A DNA stretch of 64,000 nucleotides, from assembly GCA_032690845.1 (NCBI GenBank), contig CM064427.1:5095501-5159500 (forward strand). Direction: 5' to 3'. Origin of the DNA: Eleusine coracana subsp. coracana. Lineage: Eukaryota > Streptophyta > Magnoliopsida > Poales > Poaceae. Both the position numbers and the translations under genes were made by a program. Within the stretch, counting starts at the first letter, position 1. Each line of letters begins with the position of its first letter. The notes beneath the pieces were generated by a model, which was given only the letters and a program-made list of their open reading frames with translations, was not told the origin of the DNA and made no database searches. Shown in pieces: positions 34,183 to 44,723 of this stretch.

Positions 34183-34763
34183 GATTGCTGCCAAGTACTG
34201 GCCTTTTCAATCCAACCAGCGTATTAGGAAAGGCAAGGAACACATACAGCTACGATGGAAACAAATCGAGCCGTGTCGTCGAAATTACAAGCAGGTGAGA
34301 AAAGGAATCGTTGCGATGCCGTTGCTTATTATCACGTAAATCGTCGTGTCGTCGTTCTGTACTCGCGCAAGCACAGATTGCACGCCGCAAATTTTCAACC
34401 TTATTATTGCAGCTGTAGCTATGGAAAACGACGGGCAAGAACATCCATCCTCTACGCCATTGGTGCCTTCACGAGCATCACCCCAACCGCAGCTATGCTA
34501 TCGACGCTGCGCGAAGGAGATGATTCTGTCGGCCACCATCTCCATTCGCCAACCGCAACCCTTGGTCTCAGGCTGGACGAAGACACGATATCGGCTCATT
34601 TTGATTGGTTAAGAAACGGCTCGATCTTTTTTACAAACGAATCAGCTCGAGTCGTTGTTTCCCGTGCTGGGAGCTAGTGGAAGCGTGAAGGCTCGTTGTG
34701 AGCAATCCTTGCCTTCCCAGATGCGGTGCTTGGATTGAAAAGGCCGGGTACGTGGCAACAATC
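34183..34763. mobile_element. Inverted-repeat element of unknown class
   Basis: About 60-bp imperfect inverted repeats (34,183-34,243 and 34,705-34,763) share GATTG-x-TGCCA-x-GTAC, GGCCTTTTCAATCCAA and AAGGCAAGGA. A second inner pair, around CGAGCCGT and ACGGCTCG, gives a nested palindrome. No target duplication or transposase seen; possibly a foldback or MULE-type MITE. Confidence 0.55.
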
Positions 34764-34768
34764 GAGTT

Positions 34769-34869
34769 AGTATTACAGCCACCGTCATGTAATCGTGTAA
34801 ATGAGATAATTATTTCAAAATGTTGCATTGGTTGGAGTTCAGGCTCTTCACTTCTTCAGCACGTGGTAT
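34769..34869. repeat. 3'-flank module of the array, copy 1
   Basis: About 100 bp beginning AGTATTACAGCCACCGTCAT and ending CTTCAGCACGTGGTA, close to identical with 36,251-36,352. A weaker copy follows array copy A (30,526 on, split by the CACTA element). Confidence 0.75.
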
Positions 34870-35280
34870 AATTTGTTGACACAAAATTATATTGAATTTT
34901 AATCGTCGATAAAGTACTCAAATATACAGAGGTGCACACCGGACCTTTGGAGATCCCAAACAATTTACCTCGAACAACTAAAATATTTCCTCACTGTTTT
35001 GAAGCAAATTTACAGTGATGGCAACAGCATATCACGCGTGATATTGTTCCAGCTCAAGGGTCGAAGAACAACGATTTGCACTCAAATCCAGCAGCTCCAA
35101 TCCAAGTCTGCACTCTGATTTCCACTGAAATCCAACACCTTTCCTTGTTCTTATTCACGAGAAGCAGAGCAGCGACCTGCAAGCTTAATGTGAACGGTCA
35201 GCGAGGCCACAGATTGTGGGCGGACAGGAAGACGAAGACCTGTAGGCTCCGCATCAACGAGCAGATAGGATGGCCCGCGC

Positions 35281-35561
35281 CAGGGGTGGGCCCAGGACTA
35301 AACTATGGGTATTCAAAATTTGAAATGACAAAAAGTTTTTTTTTACAGTCTAAAGAATGAATTCATCAACATAATTAAATATTAGATGATCTTGAACCTG
35401 TAATGTGTGAACTAAATAGAGGATAAAACAATAATAAGATAAATTTTTTTACTTATTTTTATTTTTTCTGTACATATACATCTAATATATTATATATAAA
35501 AATTCTTTTGTAAAAAATAATGGGTATTGAATACCCTTAACTAAAGGCAGGCCCGCCCCTG
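35281..35561. mobile_element. hAT-type MITE, 281 bp
   Basis: Ends CAGGGGTGGGCCC / GCCCGCCCCTG, with 8-bp duplications GCCCGCGC (35,273-35,280) and GCCTGCGC (35,562-35,569), one mismatch. The AT-rich body has no ORF. Confidence 0.8.
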
Positions 35562-35591
35562 GCCTGCGCGGGGAAGCTTTCGCCTCGGCCC

Positions 35592-35875
35592 CCATGACCG
35601 GTGCAGGGGAGCTCCGCCCCGGCCCCCATGGCTGTCGCGGGGGTGCTCCGCTCCGGCACCATGGCTGGCGCGGGTGAGCTCCGCCCCGAACCCATGGCTG
35701 GCTTGTGGCAACTCCGCCCTTGTCGCCATGGCTGTCGTGCGGGAGCTCCGCTTCTGCCCCCATGGCTGGCACGGGTGAGCTCCGTCCTGGACCCATGGCT
35801 GTCGCGCGGGAGCTCCGCCCTTGTAGCCATGGCTGTCGCACGGGAGCTCCGCTTCAGCCCCCATGGCCTGCTGGC
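35592..35875. repeat. 33/34-bp minisatellite, about nine units
   Basis: CCATGGCTG recurs with ATG positions at 35,594, 35,628, 35,661, 35,694, 35,728, 35,762, 35,795, 35,829 and 35,863. Each unit carries CCATG and nearly all carry GAGCTCCGC or a variant. All three minus frames stay open through it because stops are absent from the unit; this is a by-product, not evidence of a gene. Confidence 0.9.
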
Positions 35876-36250
35876 GGCGGCACGAAACAAGCATCACAGA
35901 CAGGTGGCAAGAACAGAAAAGAACGAATTAGTGTAATTAGTGGCAGTGGCGGGTAAATACAATAGAACTCGATGTTCACCTTTGTTTCAGTCATTCCGGG
36001 AGTTGGGAAAGAGGTACTCCTCAACTCAAAGAGTTTAGAGTTGAGAAAGAAGTACTCCTCAACTCAAGTACAAATGAACATGGAGTCCAAATGTTTCAAA
36101 AAAAAAAAAAACTGCCAGTCCAAATGAACTACCATTTATACTGGATCCTGGAGTTGGCTTGCTCTGGAGCAAGGTGAAAAAAAGTATTTGGTTGGCTTGG
36201 GTGAGCTCCGAACTAGAGGTCAGCTCGAGAGCTATGTCAAACACATCTTT

Positions 36251-36352
36251 AGTATTACATCCACCGTGATGTAATCGTGTAAATGAGGTAAGTATTTGGA
36301 AATGTTGCATTGGCTGGAGTTCAGGCTCTTCACTTCTTCAGCACGTGGTACA
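36251..36352. repeat. 3'-flank module of the array, copy 2
   Basis: Direct repeat of 34,769-34,869. The following 60 bp resembles the DNA right of the CACTA element after copy A. Confidence 0.75.
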
Positions 36353-37107
36353 CTGCCACACTGATACAAATTCAGCAAAGCAGCTGTAGCTGCTGGCTGC
36401 TGCAGTATATCGTTGCCCGAGGGCTGCCGGCCTGCCGCAGAGCACCTGCCACATTGTACGATGTTCGAACTTGTGCGCTCGCTCGCATTCGAACTTGTGC
36501 TCTTGGGCGACCACCATCCTGTTCAACTCAAAAGCGTACCAGTCCCGGTTTCGCTGCGGGAGTACAGCGTCACGCACGGCGCGGGGGAACCGTGGAAGGG
36601 AATAATCTGCCCAGCCCAGTGTCAAAAACTATAAACAGGAGGAAGGAGGGCGAGAGCTGCCGCAGCGCACGGTCGAGCATGCATGGTACGACGCCCCATC
36701 AATCATGCAAAAAAACTTGCTGCATCAAAAAGTTATGACCCCCGAGGAAGGGAAGAACCTGCATGTCGCCTTGTCGATTCAGGATTCACAGGTAAGTAGA
36801 CGCCGCGGCCCGACGAACCGGCGGAAGCGGAAAGCACCAATTCTTTCGGAGTGTCACAATTCGTTCCGCCTCAGCCCGTGTCGCCTTTCCGCGCTGCTCT
36901 CATCCCGCACATGGACGACGGGAAGTAAGGGGCGACTTCCGCGTCGTGGACGGCCGAACGGCCTATCATATGGACGATCTGGACGGAACTGCCCACTGCT
37001 AAGACACTAATAGCAAACAATCCTTTTTCGGTGACTGATTCGTTCGCACTTCGTACTGTCTTCACGTACACTAGCGCCAGCCCGCTCGCTCACTGGACCG
37101 GACAGAG

Positions 37108-37224
37108 ATGGCATCGCCGTCCTCCGCCGCGGTCCTGGGCAAGGTCCTCGGCTTCCTGGACAAGGACTTGGGGTTTCTGGATCCGAAACACGAGCCGATT
37201 CCGAAGAGCCTGTTAGTTTACTAG
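37108..37224 (+). pseudogene. Array copy B1: truncated, fused to non-coding DNA
   Basis: From the ATG at 37,108 (context GAGATGGCA), MASPSSAAVLGKVLGFLDKD keeps family residues but lacks the VAVGY core. The frame then enters DNA homologous to non-coding sequence upstream of copy C (about 40,270-40,325) and stops after 38 residues. So it is a 5' fragment joined by a rearrangement to the flank of the next copy. Its upstream 300 bp matches that of copy C. Confidence 0.65.
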
Positions 37225-37590
37225 TAAACGCAGTCAGCGAGCCGACAGCCCGCTGACAACAAGAAGGTTATCGAGCCCGAAACGAGTCTCTGCTGGTTGA
37301 TTCACAGGCAGGCAGAGGGGGGTCCCGGCCCGACGGACCCCCGGAAAGCATAATTCCTTCCGCCTGGCCTCTCCAATCCGCGCATGGACGGAAAGAAGGA
37401 ACGAGTGACTGTGAACGACTTCCACCGCATCATGGACGGACGCACGAATAATGGATGGATTATCATGGACAATATCATGGGCGGAACTGTCCGTGCCTTT
37501 CGGGCGATTGACTGCAGCACGACCCGATGGCACAAAAAGGAACTCGATGTGCCTTCGTGCTCGCGCACACTCCGGCAAGCTCGATCGCCT

Positions 37591-37803
37591 GACGATGGCT
37601 ACGCCCACGTCCTCGACAAGGTGTCCTCGGCTTCCTGGAACGAACGTACAAGCCAGCTCAACCCCGTCCTCGCCATCTCCATCACCCTCCCCGTTCTGGT
37701 GGCTTACCTCGTCGTTGTGACCCTCGCGTTTGTCGTCCGCGTGGCGGCCCACAGCTACTCCAACGTCCGCGCGAACCGACGCCGCCGTCCTGTCTCCGGT
37801 TAG
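37591..37803 (+). pseudogene. Array copy B2: amino end lost
   Basis: DGYAHVLDKV, a shifted stretch, then LNPVLAISITLPVLVAYLVV and FVVRVAAHSYSN; stop at 37,801-37,803. The proper start is gone. A frame from an ATG at 37,384 in the duplicated upstream DNA reads into it, giving a 139-residue chimera whose first ~70 residues are former non-coding sequence. Two small compensating length changes (+2 and +1 relative to copy E) scramble the LGFL segment but keep the frame. Confidence 0.65.
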
Positions 37804-37835
37804 CACCGAGGTTTAATATGGCAAATTTTGTACTA

Positions 37836-38917
37836 CTAGTCCGTTAACCCGTGCATTAGCACGGGCTAATATAACAAATTTGTAATTTATTATGTTTTAA
37901 GATTTTTAATATGAAAATGAGTAAATTTTTTATTAGAATAATATATTCTAATAACAAATATGAATACAACTTTGAGAGAAAAACTTATTGTCTTGATTGA
38001 AATGATTCTTATACACACAATACTACATGTAAACAATCTGTCTTATGATTTTACAGACATTTTTTACTCATTAAATTTATTTTTCTCATCATATACCCGT
38101 CGTTTGCGTTTGTAATGGTTTATAGGACTCTAGATCAGATTTACTTATAAGATTTTGAATATTCTTAGATAATATTTTTTGTCAAATTTAGTTTTTTTTC
38201 TCTTAATGGCAAGATTTGTAATTGAGAAATAACTTTTAGGGGCACCTTTGACTAATTTTATTTATTTCGAATTTAGATTTTTTTTGTTGCATAATGGCAA
38301 GGTGGGTAATTCAGAAATAAATTTTAGGGGCACCTTTGACCAATTTTTATTTTGTTTCGAATTTAGATTTTTTATTTGCATAATAGCAAGGTGGGTAATT
38401 CAGAAATAAATATTAAGGGTATTTTTGACTAATTGTTTTATTATTATTATGAATTTAGCTTTTATTTGCTCATAATGGCAAGGTGGGTAATTAAGAAATA
38501 AGTATTAGGGATATTTTTTACTAACTTTTTATAATAACAGATGTGGGTAATTTTAGATTATGTTAGATCGAAAGACTATTATTCATCTTATTTTTTATTT
38601 GCATAATGGCAAGGTGGGCAATTCAGAAAGAAGTATTAAGGGTATTTTTGACTAATTGTTTATTATTATTATGAATTTAGCTTTTATTTGCTCATAATGG
38701 CAAGGCGGGTAATTAAGAAATAAGTATTAGGGATATTTTTTACTATTTTTTTTATAATGGCATAGGTGAGTAAGTTTAGATTATGTTAGATCGAAAGGCT
38801 ATTATTCATCTTATTTTAGTTTATACGACCAGATGTTTTTCTTTTTTGTCAGAATTTTTAGAATTTTTATCCGATTAATATGGAGGCCTCAAAAGGAGCC
38901 TTCAATTAGTAAATATG
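37836..38917 (-). mobile_element. Helitron, ~1.1 kb, minus orientation (right border uncertain)
   Basis: The minus-strand 3' end has hairpin GCCCGTGCTAATGCACGGG, then TTAACGGACTAG followed by T, at 37,836. The body contains repeats of AATGGCAAGGTGGGTAATT (about 38,230-38,720) and, near 38,880, an ATTAATATGGAGGCCTC block that also lies close to the 5' end of the Helitron at 42,590-44,725. The 5' border is placed by that similarity only. Confidence 0.55.
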
Positions 38918-39233
38918 AGCTGCCTTCCTCCTTCTATGCTGTTGGCGAATATGGAAGTACCGTCATGATGTTATCTTCAGATCGCTATCCCCATGCTACA
39001 CCCGCCTGTTTGCAGGATGTCGCGACGATGCGGAACTATGGTCCTGCCGACTGCCACTAGATGGTCGTCATGTAGCCCATAGCTGGGCAATGATGTTCCA
39101 CTCTTGTATCGCTGCTATAAATATCTCAAACAACGTGTAACAATATGCTCACGTATGCACTTTTAATGAAATAAAACGGTGAGAACGCTCTCACTGAATT
39201 CCTCAACAGCCACAGAGATCTGAGCTTGAACCA

Positions 39234-40198
39234 GGGCCGGCCTAGGCGCGGGGAGGGGGGGGTGGGCAGCCGCCCTGAGCCTTCGGAATGGAGGGGCCCC
39301 AGCCTGGACAATTTGCTAATTCTAAAAAAAAATTCCTAAGGAAATAAGGCCCAAAATATTTTACGTTCAAGGAAAGTCAGCCCACAAACACAACTCTAGC
39401 CAGAGATCGTATGCTATATGGCGTATAGTATTTTTTTTTTAGGAAACGAAGAGTCGTTTACTCGTTTTGGCCTCATCGGTTGGTTCTTTCCAAAATCCCT
39501 TATCGCTGATTAGGCAGGGCGATTAAAAATCAGGCCAAGCAAATGCGGCGCATCCGCTCTCCGGCCATCAACAATCAAAGATCCAGGTTTGATCAAAAGT
39601 GCGAACTGCAATCAGGCGTTCTTGTTGGGAGAGCCAAGTGCGAACTTCAATTAGGCGATCAATCAAGTGCGAACTGCAATCAAGTGCGAACTTTTAATTT
39701 TGTTCACTCTCAGACTCGATCCAGGTCTGATCAACTTTTAATTTTGTTCACTCTCAGGCCAGCCAAGTGCAAACTGCAATCTGCAATCAGGCGATCAATC
39801 AAGTGCGGCATTACACTGCAAGGGCGTGCATATTAGAAATTCAGATCAGGTCTGATCAGGTACGCCTTGGCTCTGGCTAGAGCCTACTTTTTTCTCTAAT
39901 CCGGTAATCCCCATCAAACAATTCTCAGTTAGAAGAATGTTGCACTAAATTTGCAGAAACATTTTCTTTGGATGGTTCTTTTGATATTGATTTAATTGAT
40001 CTGATCTCTGAGTTAAAGGTTATAAAACTAAGTTTGTCTAAAAGAGAAATGACTGCTATGGAGATTTTTGAGTACATCACAAAGATGGATTGTTATCCTG
40101 ATATTTCTATTGTATATCGACTCTTATTTACTATGTCTGTGACTGTGTCATCAGCAAAAAGAAGCTTTTTAAAATTAAAATTATTAAAAAACTATTAA
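39234..40198 (+). pseudogene. hAT-family transposase fragment (C-terminal dimerisation domain)
   Basis: A terminal CAGGGCCGGCC-like start near 39,234 is followed by decayed DNA. From about 39,935 the plus frame reads SFDIDLIDLISELKVIK, YPDISIVYRLLFTMSVTVSS and AKRSFLKLKLLKNY with a stop at 40,196-40,198. This is the hATC motif of ZMYM/TTF-type hAT transposases. The DDE core and zinc finger are absent, so it is a dead remnant. Confidence 0.7.
39595..39815. repeat. Clustered short repeats within hAT remnant
   Basis: CAAGTGCGAACTGCAATCA and variants recur at least five times. A 25-bp AACTTTTAATTTTGTTC... unit occurs twice (about 39,688 and 39,734), and GGCGATCAATCAAGTGCG twice. They may be subterminal transposase-binding repeats. 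Confidence 0.65.
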
Positions 40199-40259
40199 AG
40201 ATCGACAATGTTTCAAAAAAGATCAACACATCACAGAGTTTTCAAGACGTGGTTCAGCA

Positions 40260-40932
40260 GGCCGTTTCCGGAGTCGAAACACAAACACACAAAGCCGATT
40301 CCGAAGAGCTAGTTAGTTAGTGAACGCACGCCTTGTGGGGTCAGCCTCAGCCCGCCGGTGGCTCGGGCCGACACTGCAATCATGCCACACGCTGGCTCGC
40401 TTGCTGCACGAAAAGTTATGACTGCTTGTGGATGTTGGTAGGTCGCGGCCCGAGGACGAACCCGCTGAAAGCGCATATTCTTTCCGAGGATCACACAGTT
40501 CCGTTCCGCCTCCGCCTGTGTCTGCCTTTCCACGAGTGAACCGATCCGCACATGGACGACGGAAAGATGGAGCCACTTCCATGTCTTGGACGGACGGCCT
40601 ATCATGGACGATCTGGACGGAACTGTCCATGCCTTCCGGGAATTGACAGTAACGATGCGTCGATGCGACCGCATAAAAGAGCCCCACACTCCGAAAAGCA
40701 ATCCGAAACTGTGACGTCCTGGAGATCGGGAAGGTATTGTTCATTCCGTGACGCGGCCCGACGAAAATGGTCTATAGAAAGCATCAGTGCCTCTGCTCCC
40801 CAGTCCCCACCAGGTGCAAAAACACTAGTAGCACTCAATCTGCTGCTTTTTCCGTGACTGATTCTTTCCGGTCCAGCTGCCTTCGTCCACACTAGCGCCA
40901 GCTTGCTCGCTTACCGGACCGAAGAAATCGAG
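40260..40932 (+). promoter_or_regulatory. Duplicated upstream region of array copy C
   Basis: It shares blocks with the upstream DNA of B1 (36,790-37,107) and B2: GGCGGCCCGACGA-like, GTTCCGCCTC, CGCACATGGACGACGG, GGACGATCTGGACGGAACTG and CTAGCGCCAGC just before the ATG. Conservation of non-coding DNA shows that the unit of duplication included the promoter. No strong TATA near the expected distance. Confidence 0.5.
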
Positions 40933-41220
40933 ATGGCAGCGGCTTCCTCCGCCGTGGACCCCTCGGACTTCGCCGTCTCCGTGGCCGTCGGCTACGGCCA
41001 CGTCCTCGACAAGGTGCTCGGCTTCCTGGAGCGGACTTCGTCGGAGCTCAGCCCCTTCCTCGCCGTCTCGCTCGCGCTCCCCGCCCTGCTCGCCTACCTC
41101 GTCGTCGCTGCCCTCGCGTTCGCCGTCCGCGTCGCCGCCGATAGCTGCGCACACGTCGTCCTCGCGAACGGCAGCACCAGCGGCTCGTTCAACCTGGTGA
41201 GGAGGCAATTGAAGATGTGA
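40933..41220 (+). CDS. Array copy C: small membrane-protein family, 95 aa, short C terminus
   Basis: Start chosen at the ATG shared by all copies. Residues 9-33 carry the family motif (DPSDFAVSVAVGYGHVLDK, then LGFL). Residues 42-69 form one strong hydrophobic segment (LAVSLALPALLAYLVVAALA, then FAVRVAAD). After GSTSGSFNLVRRQ it stops at 41,218-41,220, so the second hydrophobic segment of copies D, E and H is missing. It has no stop or shift within its length. A single-pass membrane protein is predicted. Function unknown; I recognise no named family. Neighbour D starts 716 bp downstream on the same strand. Confidence 0.6.
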   Translation: MAAASSAVDPSDFAVSVAVGYGHVLDKVLGFLERTSSELSPFLAVSLALPALLAYLVVAALAFAVRVAADSCAHVVLANGSTSGSFNLVRRQLKM

Positions 41221-41620
41221 AGCGCCCTGCTCCTACAGCTTAGCCAAAGCGTGGAATGCAATGCAGAAGAGCTGTTGGCTGCTCAAGTGCTTCTCACACA
41301 GGTTCAAAAAAAAAAATAGTGCTTTTCACACTGTCGTAACTTAAGCAAAGCCTACTGAAGCAAGCGCTTCTCACACTGTCATTGTCTGCTACTCCTAACA
41401 AGGATTGGTGTATTTGTATGACGTGCGCGCAGTGGCAATCTTTTACTTCCCACGCAGAGCACACGAGTGCAACAAGAACTGCGGAGGAAAACGAATGCTG
41501 AAGTTTGGATTGCGAATTTGGGATACACATGTGCTGAGATCGTGCCCATGGCCGAAGGAAAGAAAACGCCTGTGCACCATGGACCAGCATCCATTTTACA
41601 GTACATCGCATGGAGTCCGC

Positions 41621-41772
41621 AGCCCGAATAGTTTTCTGGACGAGGACGGGCCCGAATAGGTCGCGGCGTTGTGGGGACCACGCCACATCAAGGCGCTTGC
41701 CGCCAAATTGCAGGAAAGCCCGAGTAGACGAATCTGCGGGTCAATCCGAAGAAGAAAAGCGACGGCCCGACT
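41621..41772. repeat. 152-bp upstream block of copy D, near-identical at 54,471-54,621
   Basis: It starts AGCCCGAATAGTTTTCTGGA and ends GACGGCCCGACT. The two copies differ by about one indel and one substitution, whereas the neighbouring coding sequences of D and F differ much more. See the matching finding. Confidence 0.85.
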
Positions 41773-41936
41773 GGCCGGAAAATGGCTCTACATAAGCAGT
41801 GCGCCACTGCGGACTCTCAGCAACCACTGCCACTCGGGTTGGCTTCCCCATTCCAGTCTCCAGAGATCCCAATTCATTCCTCCTCCATCCACTCTCTCCA
41901 TCCAGCTCGCTCGCCCGCTCCAAGACGACGGCGGCC

Positions 41937-42308
41937 ATGGCTTCGCCGCCGGACCCGTCGGAGTTCGCCGTTGCCGTCGCCGTCGGCTACGGCCACGTCC
42001 TTGACAAGATGCTCGGCTTTCTGGAACAGACGTCCGCGCGCACCAGCCCTGCCGTCGCCGTCTCGCTCGCGCTCCACGTCCTGGCGGCCTACCTCGCCGT
42101 GGTCACGCTCGCGTTCGCACTCCGCGTCGCCGCCGACGGATTCGCCCACATCGTCGCGGGCAACGACGACGAGGCCGCCCTGGGTACGCTGTCGCCGGCG
42201 GTGGTCGTGGGTTGGATCTCCACTGCGCTCCAGAAGGTCGCCGTGTATTCGGTTCTGTTCGGTGCTGTCGCCGTTGCTCTGTTTCCGCTCTGCGGCAAAA
42301 CGAAATAG
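41937..42308 (+). CDS. Array copy D: small two-helix membrane protein, 123 aa
   Basis: The best-preserved member. DPSEFAVAVAVGYGHVLDK (residues 6-24) and MLGFLEQTSART precede hydrophobic segment 1 (residues 39-65, ALHVLAAYLAVVTLAFALRV). A loop AADGFAHIVAGNDDEAALG follows, then TLSPAVVVGWISTALQK and hydrophobic segment 2 (100-117, VAVYSVLFGAVAVALF), ending GKTK. No signal-peptide-like cleavage region; probably a two-pass integral membrane protein. The frame is open upstream of the ATG, but paralogy and the AGGAG-free Kozak-type context GGCCATGG support this start. A weak TATA-like CTACATAAG lies about 145 bp upstream. Intact; function unknown. Confidence 0.7.
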   Translation: MASPPDPSEFAVAVAVGYGHVLDKMLGFLEQTSARTSPAVAVSLALHVLAAYLAVVTLAFALRVAADGFAHIVAGNDDEAALGTLSPAVVVGWISTALQKVAVYSVLFGAVAVALFPLCGKTK

Positions 42309-43554
42309 CTGCATCTACGGACTGGTGAAGTCACTACTGTAGCTTGTAAATTAATCGAAGGTTTATCAATTGAGTTTTTTTTGGGCATAAATGCTCCAGG
42401 GAAGTGTTAATCGGCTTTTTGTCGTTTTTTTAAACTGTTTCGGCCTACCGGCTGGCGACGTCGCTAGTGGATAATGCAAGGAAAAGCCGCCATGTTGTAG
42501 TGACTATGAAGAAATTTCACTTCCATTTGAGATAGAAATACTGCAAATACTCTTTATATTCTCGTTGGTGGAAGATGAAATACTGCAAACTAGTCAATCT
42601 AGCCACGCAGATGCGTGGTTTAATTATGATGATATTCTTTAAATTTTATAGTATATATTGTATCAAATGAACTATTACTTTATCTATATAACGAAGGGCA
42701 ATACATTAGCTATATCAATTATCAATATTGTCTTATTGCGTTATAATATTTTTATTTTTTATATCACTATAATTATTTGCTAAGCAATATGTAATTTATG
42801 AACTTCACTGTTTTTTGTAATGATTATGATGGCTTTCGTCTCCTATAAGTACAGTTTGGATGCACATGATCAATGCATACTTTGACTATCATTATTTGTT
42901 TGCTCTTGATGTTTTCTTTTTCAATTATCTGTATGTTTTTTGAAGTTGCATGCTTTTTATAATATATTAAAACTCGTTGTTTTGATTTCTGATGTTTCCT
43001 TTTTTTCTACATTACCCTCTTTTGACAAAAATAATGATTGGTTAATTAAGTTATCTAGCTAGGACTTGACGCATGGAGTTTTGGGAGCTATTACCTGTGC
43101 ATTGTCCTAGACGTGAGCCTGAATAAATGTCAGAGTATGAATTTGCAGATATTGCGATGATCCTCGTCTAGATATCGTTTTTCTCAGTAAAGGCCCTGTT
43201 TACCGCTAGGCTAGGACGTCGTCAGTGGCACTTGTAGTTAAAGTCTTAGTTGTCCTATTTGATTAGGTTCTTAAGAGACTACAACACCATCATGCAGACA
43301 TGTTGTCACCTCTGCATTTTTCTGACGTGAGCATGAGCAGTCAATTGTCATGTACAATATCATCGGTAGTTTGCAACTACCGTTTAATCTCCTCAGTTCG
43401 TAAGTCAGGGGCTATCCAAGTTTGCTTGCAGAAAGAAATATTGTTTTCGTTGATTTGGACCAATCTGCTAGATCATAAAACAAATATTTTGTTTAAATAA
43501 TAATTAGAGCATTACAAGCCTCTTTTTCACCATGGCATCAATCAATAGTACAAG

Positions 43555-44152
43555 TATACCTGGCCGTCTGGGCCGAGCAAAATGGACCGGCATAAGACAC
43601 GGCCCATTTAAAGCAGCCCAGGCACGACACAACTTAGAATAAATGAGTCGTTCTGACACGAAGCATAGGACGGGCCGTGTTTGGGTCTAGCCTCAAGCAC
43701 GATGGGCCGGCCCGAGCATGACCCATTTAGCGTGGCCCGACAGATCCGTTCCAAGGCACGTATAGCCCGTGAAGCACGGCCCAGCCCGTCATGACCCATC
43801 AAATAAAATGAGTAATATTTTAATATTTATACTAAAAATCATATTTCTTAGTTTAAATTTATTGATAAAAATATATTTTTATGTAGAAAATTAAATTTAA
43901 AAGAATAAATAAAACATATAAAATTTAATCAGGTCTTGGGTCAGCACGACCCGAATAGCCCGTCGAGCCGAAGGCACGACACAACCCATTTAAATAGGCC
44001 CGTGCCATGCTTGGATTTAGGGTGAGGCACGGCGTGCCGGCAAGGCATAGCCCAGAAATAATCATGTCGTGTCGGCCCGTTTAGTAACTAGGCTGGCCCA
44101 TGACGGGCCCGTGCCATGCCAGCCCGACACGGCCTGGCCATGGCCAGGACTA
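43555..44152. mobile_element. hAT-like element with GGCCCG-rich body, 598 bp
   Basis: Perfect 8-bp duplication AGTACAAG at 43,547-43,554 and 44,153-44,160. Ends TATACCTGGCC / GGCCAGGACTA. The body is dominated by GGCCCG, GGCACG and CGTGCC motifs in both orientations around an AT-rich core (43,800-43,925). Non-coding. Confidence 0.8.
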
Positions 44153-44633
44153 AGTACAAGGTGACTTTTCTCAACCTAACATATGTTAAATAGAGTTATC
44201 ACGATTGGCTCCATATACGATAGTCACGTATATGGTTTCAATCAATTTACCTAGTAGAGTCCTAAAGAGAGATACTCACGTATATATATGGTTTTAATCT
44301 ATTTTTCTTTGTTCTTCTTTGTCAATCAAGTCTTATGTAAGATGTAGGTATGGTCTCTTCACATGCATGCTGGAGTTTCCAAGCCGATACTTGGTCCCAT
44401 TGTATATGTTTTTTTTACAAGATGTTACTTTCGTAAAAACATTTGCACAATATTTAGTTTATTTAATTTTTTTATAATACAATGGTGGGTAATTTTTCAA
44501 TATATGTAAAGGTATTTTGGTCTAAATTTTTTATAATGGCATTGATGGATAAATTTCTCTTCTTATTTTCTTAGATTAATATAAGAATTTTTAGATCTTA
44601 AGAGTAAACGTGGAGGCTCATTTTCTTGATCAA

Positions 44634-44638
<5 letters not shown>

Positions 44639-44722
<84 letters not shown>
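44639..44722. repeat. (AT)n microsatellite, ~84 bp
   Basis: Uninterrupted TA/AT dinucleotides lying within the 5' terminal region of the Helitron. Confidence 0.95.

Positions 44723-44723
<1 letters not shown>

Noticed and set aside
35482..35936. Three ~118-codon minus frames and a 111-codon plus frame
   Set aside because: Products of the 33/34-bp minisatellite, which simply lacks stops; all frames are open at once.
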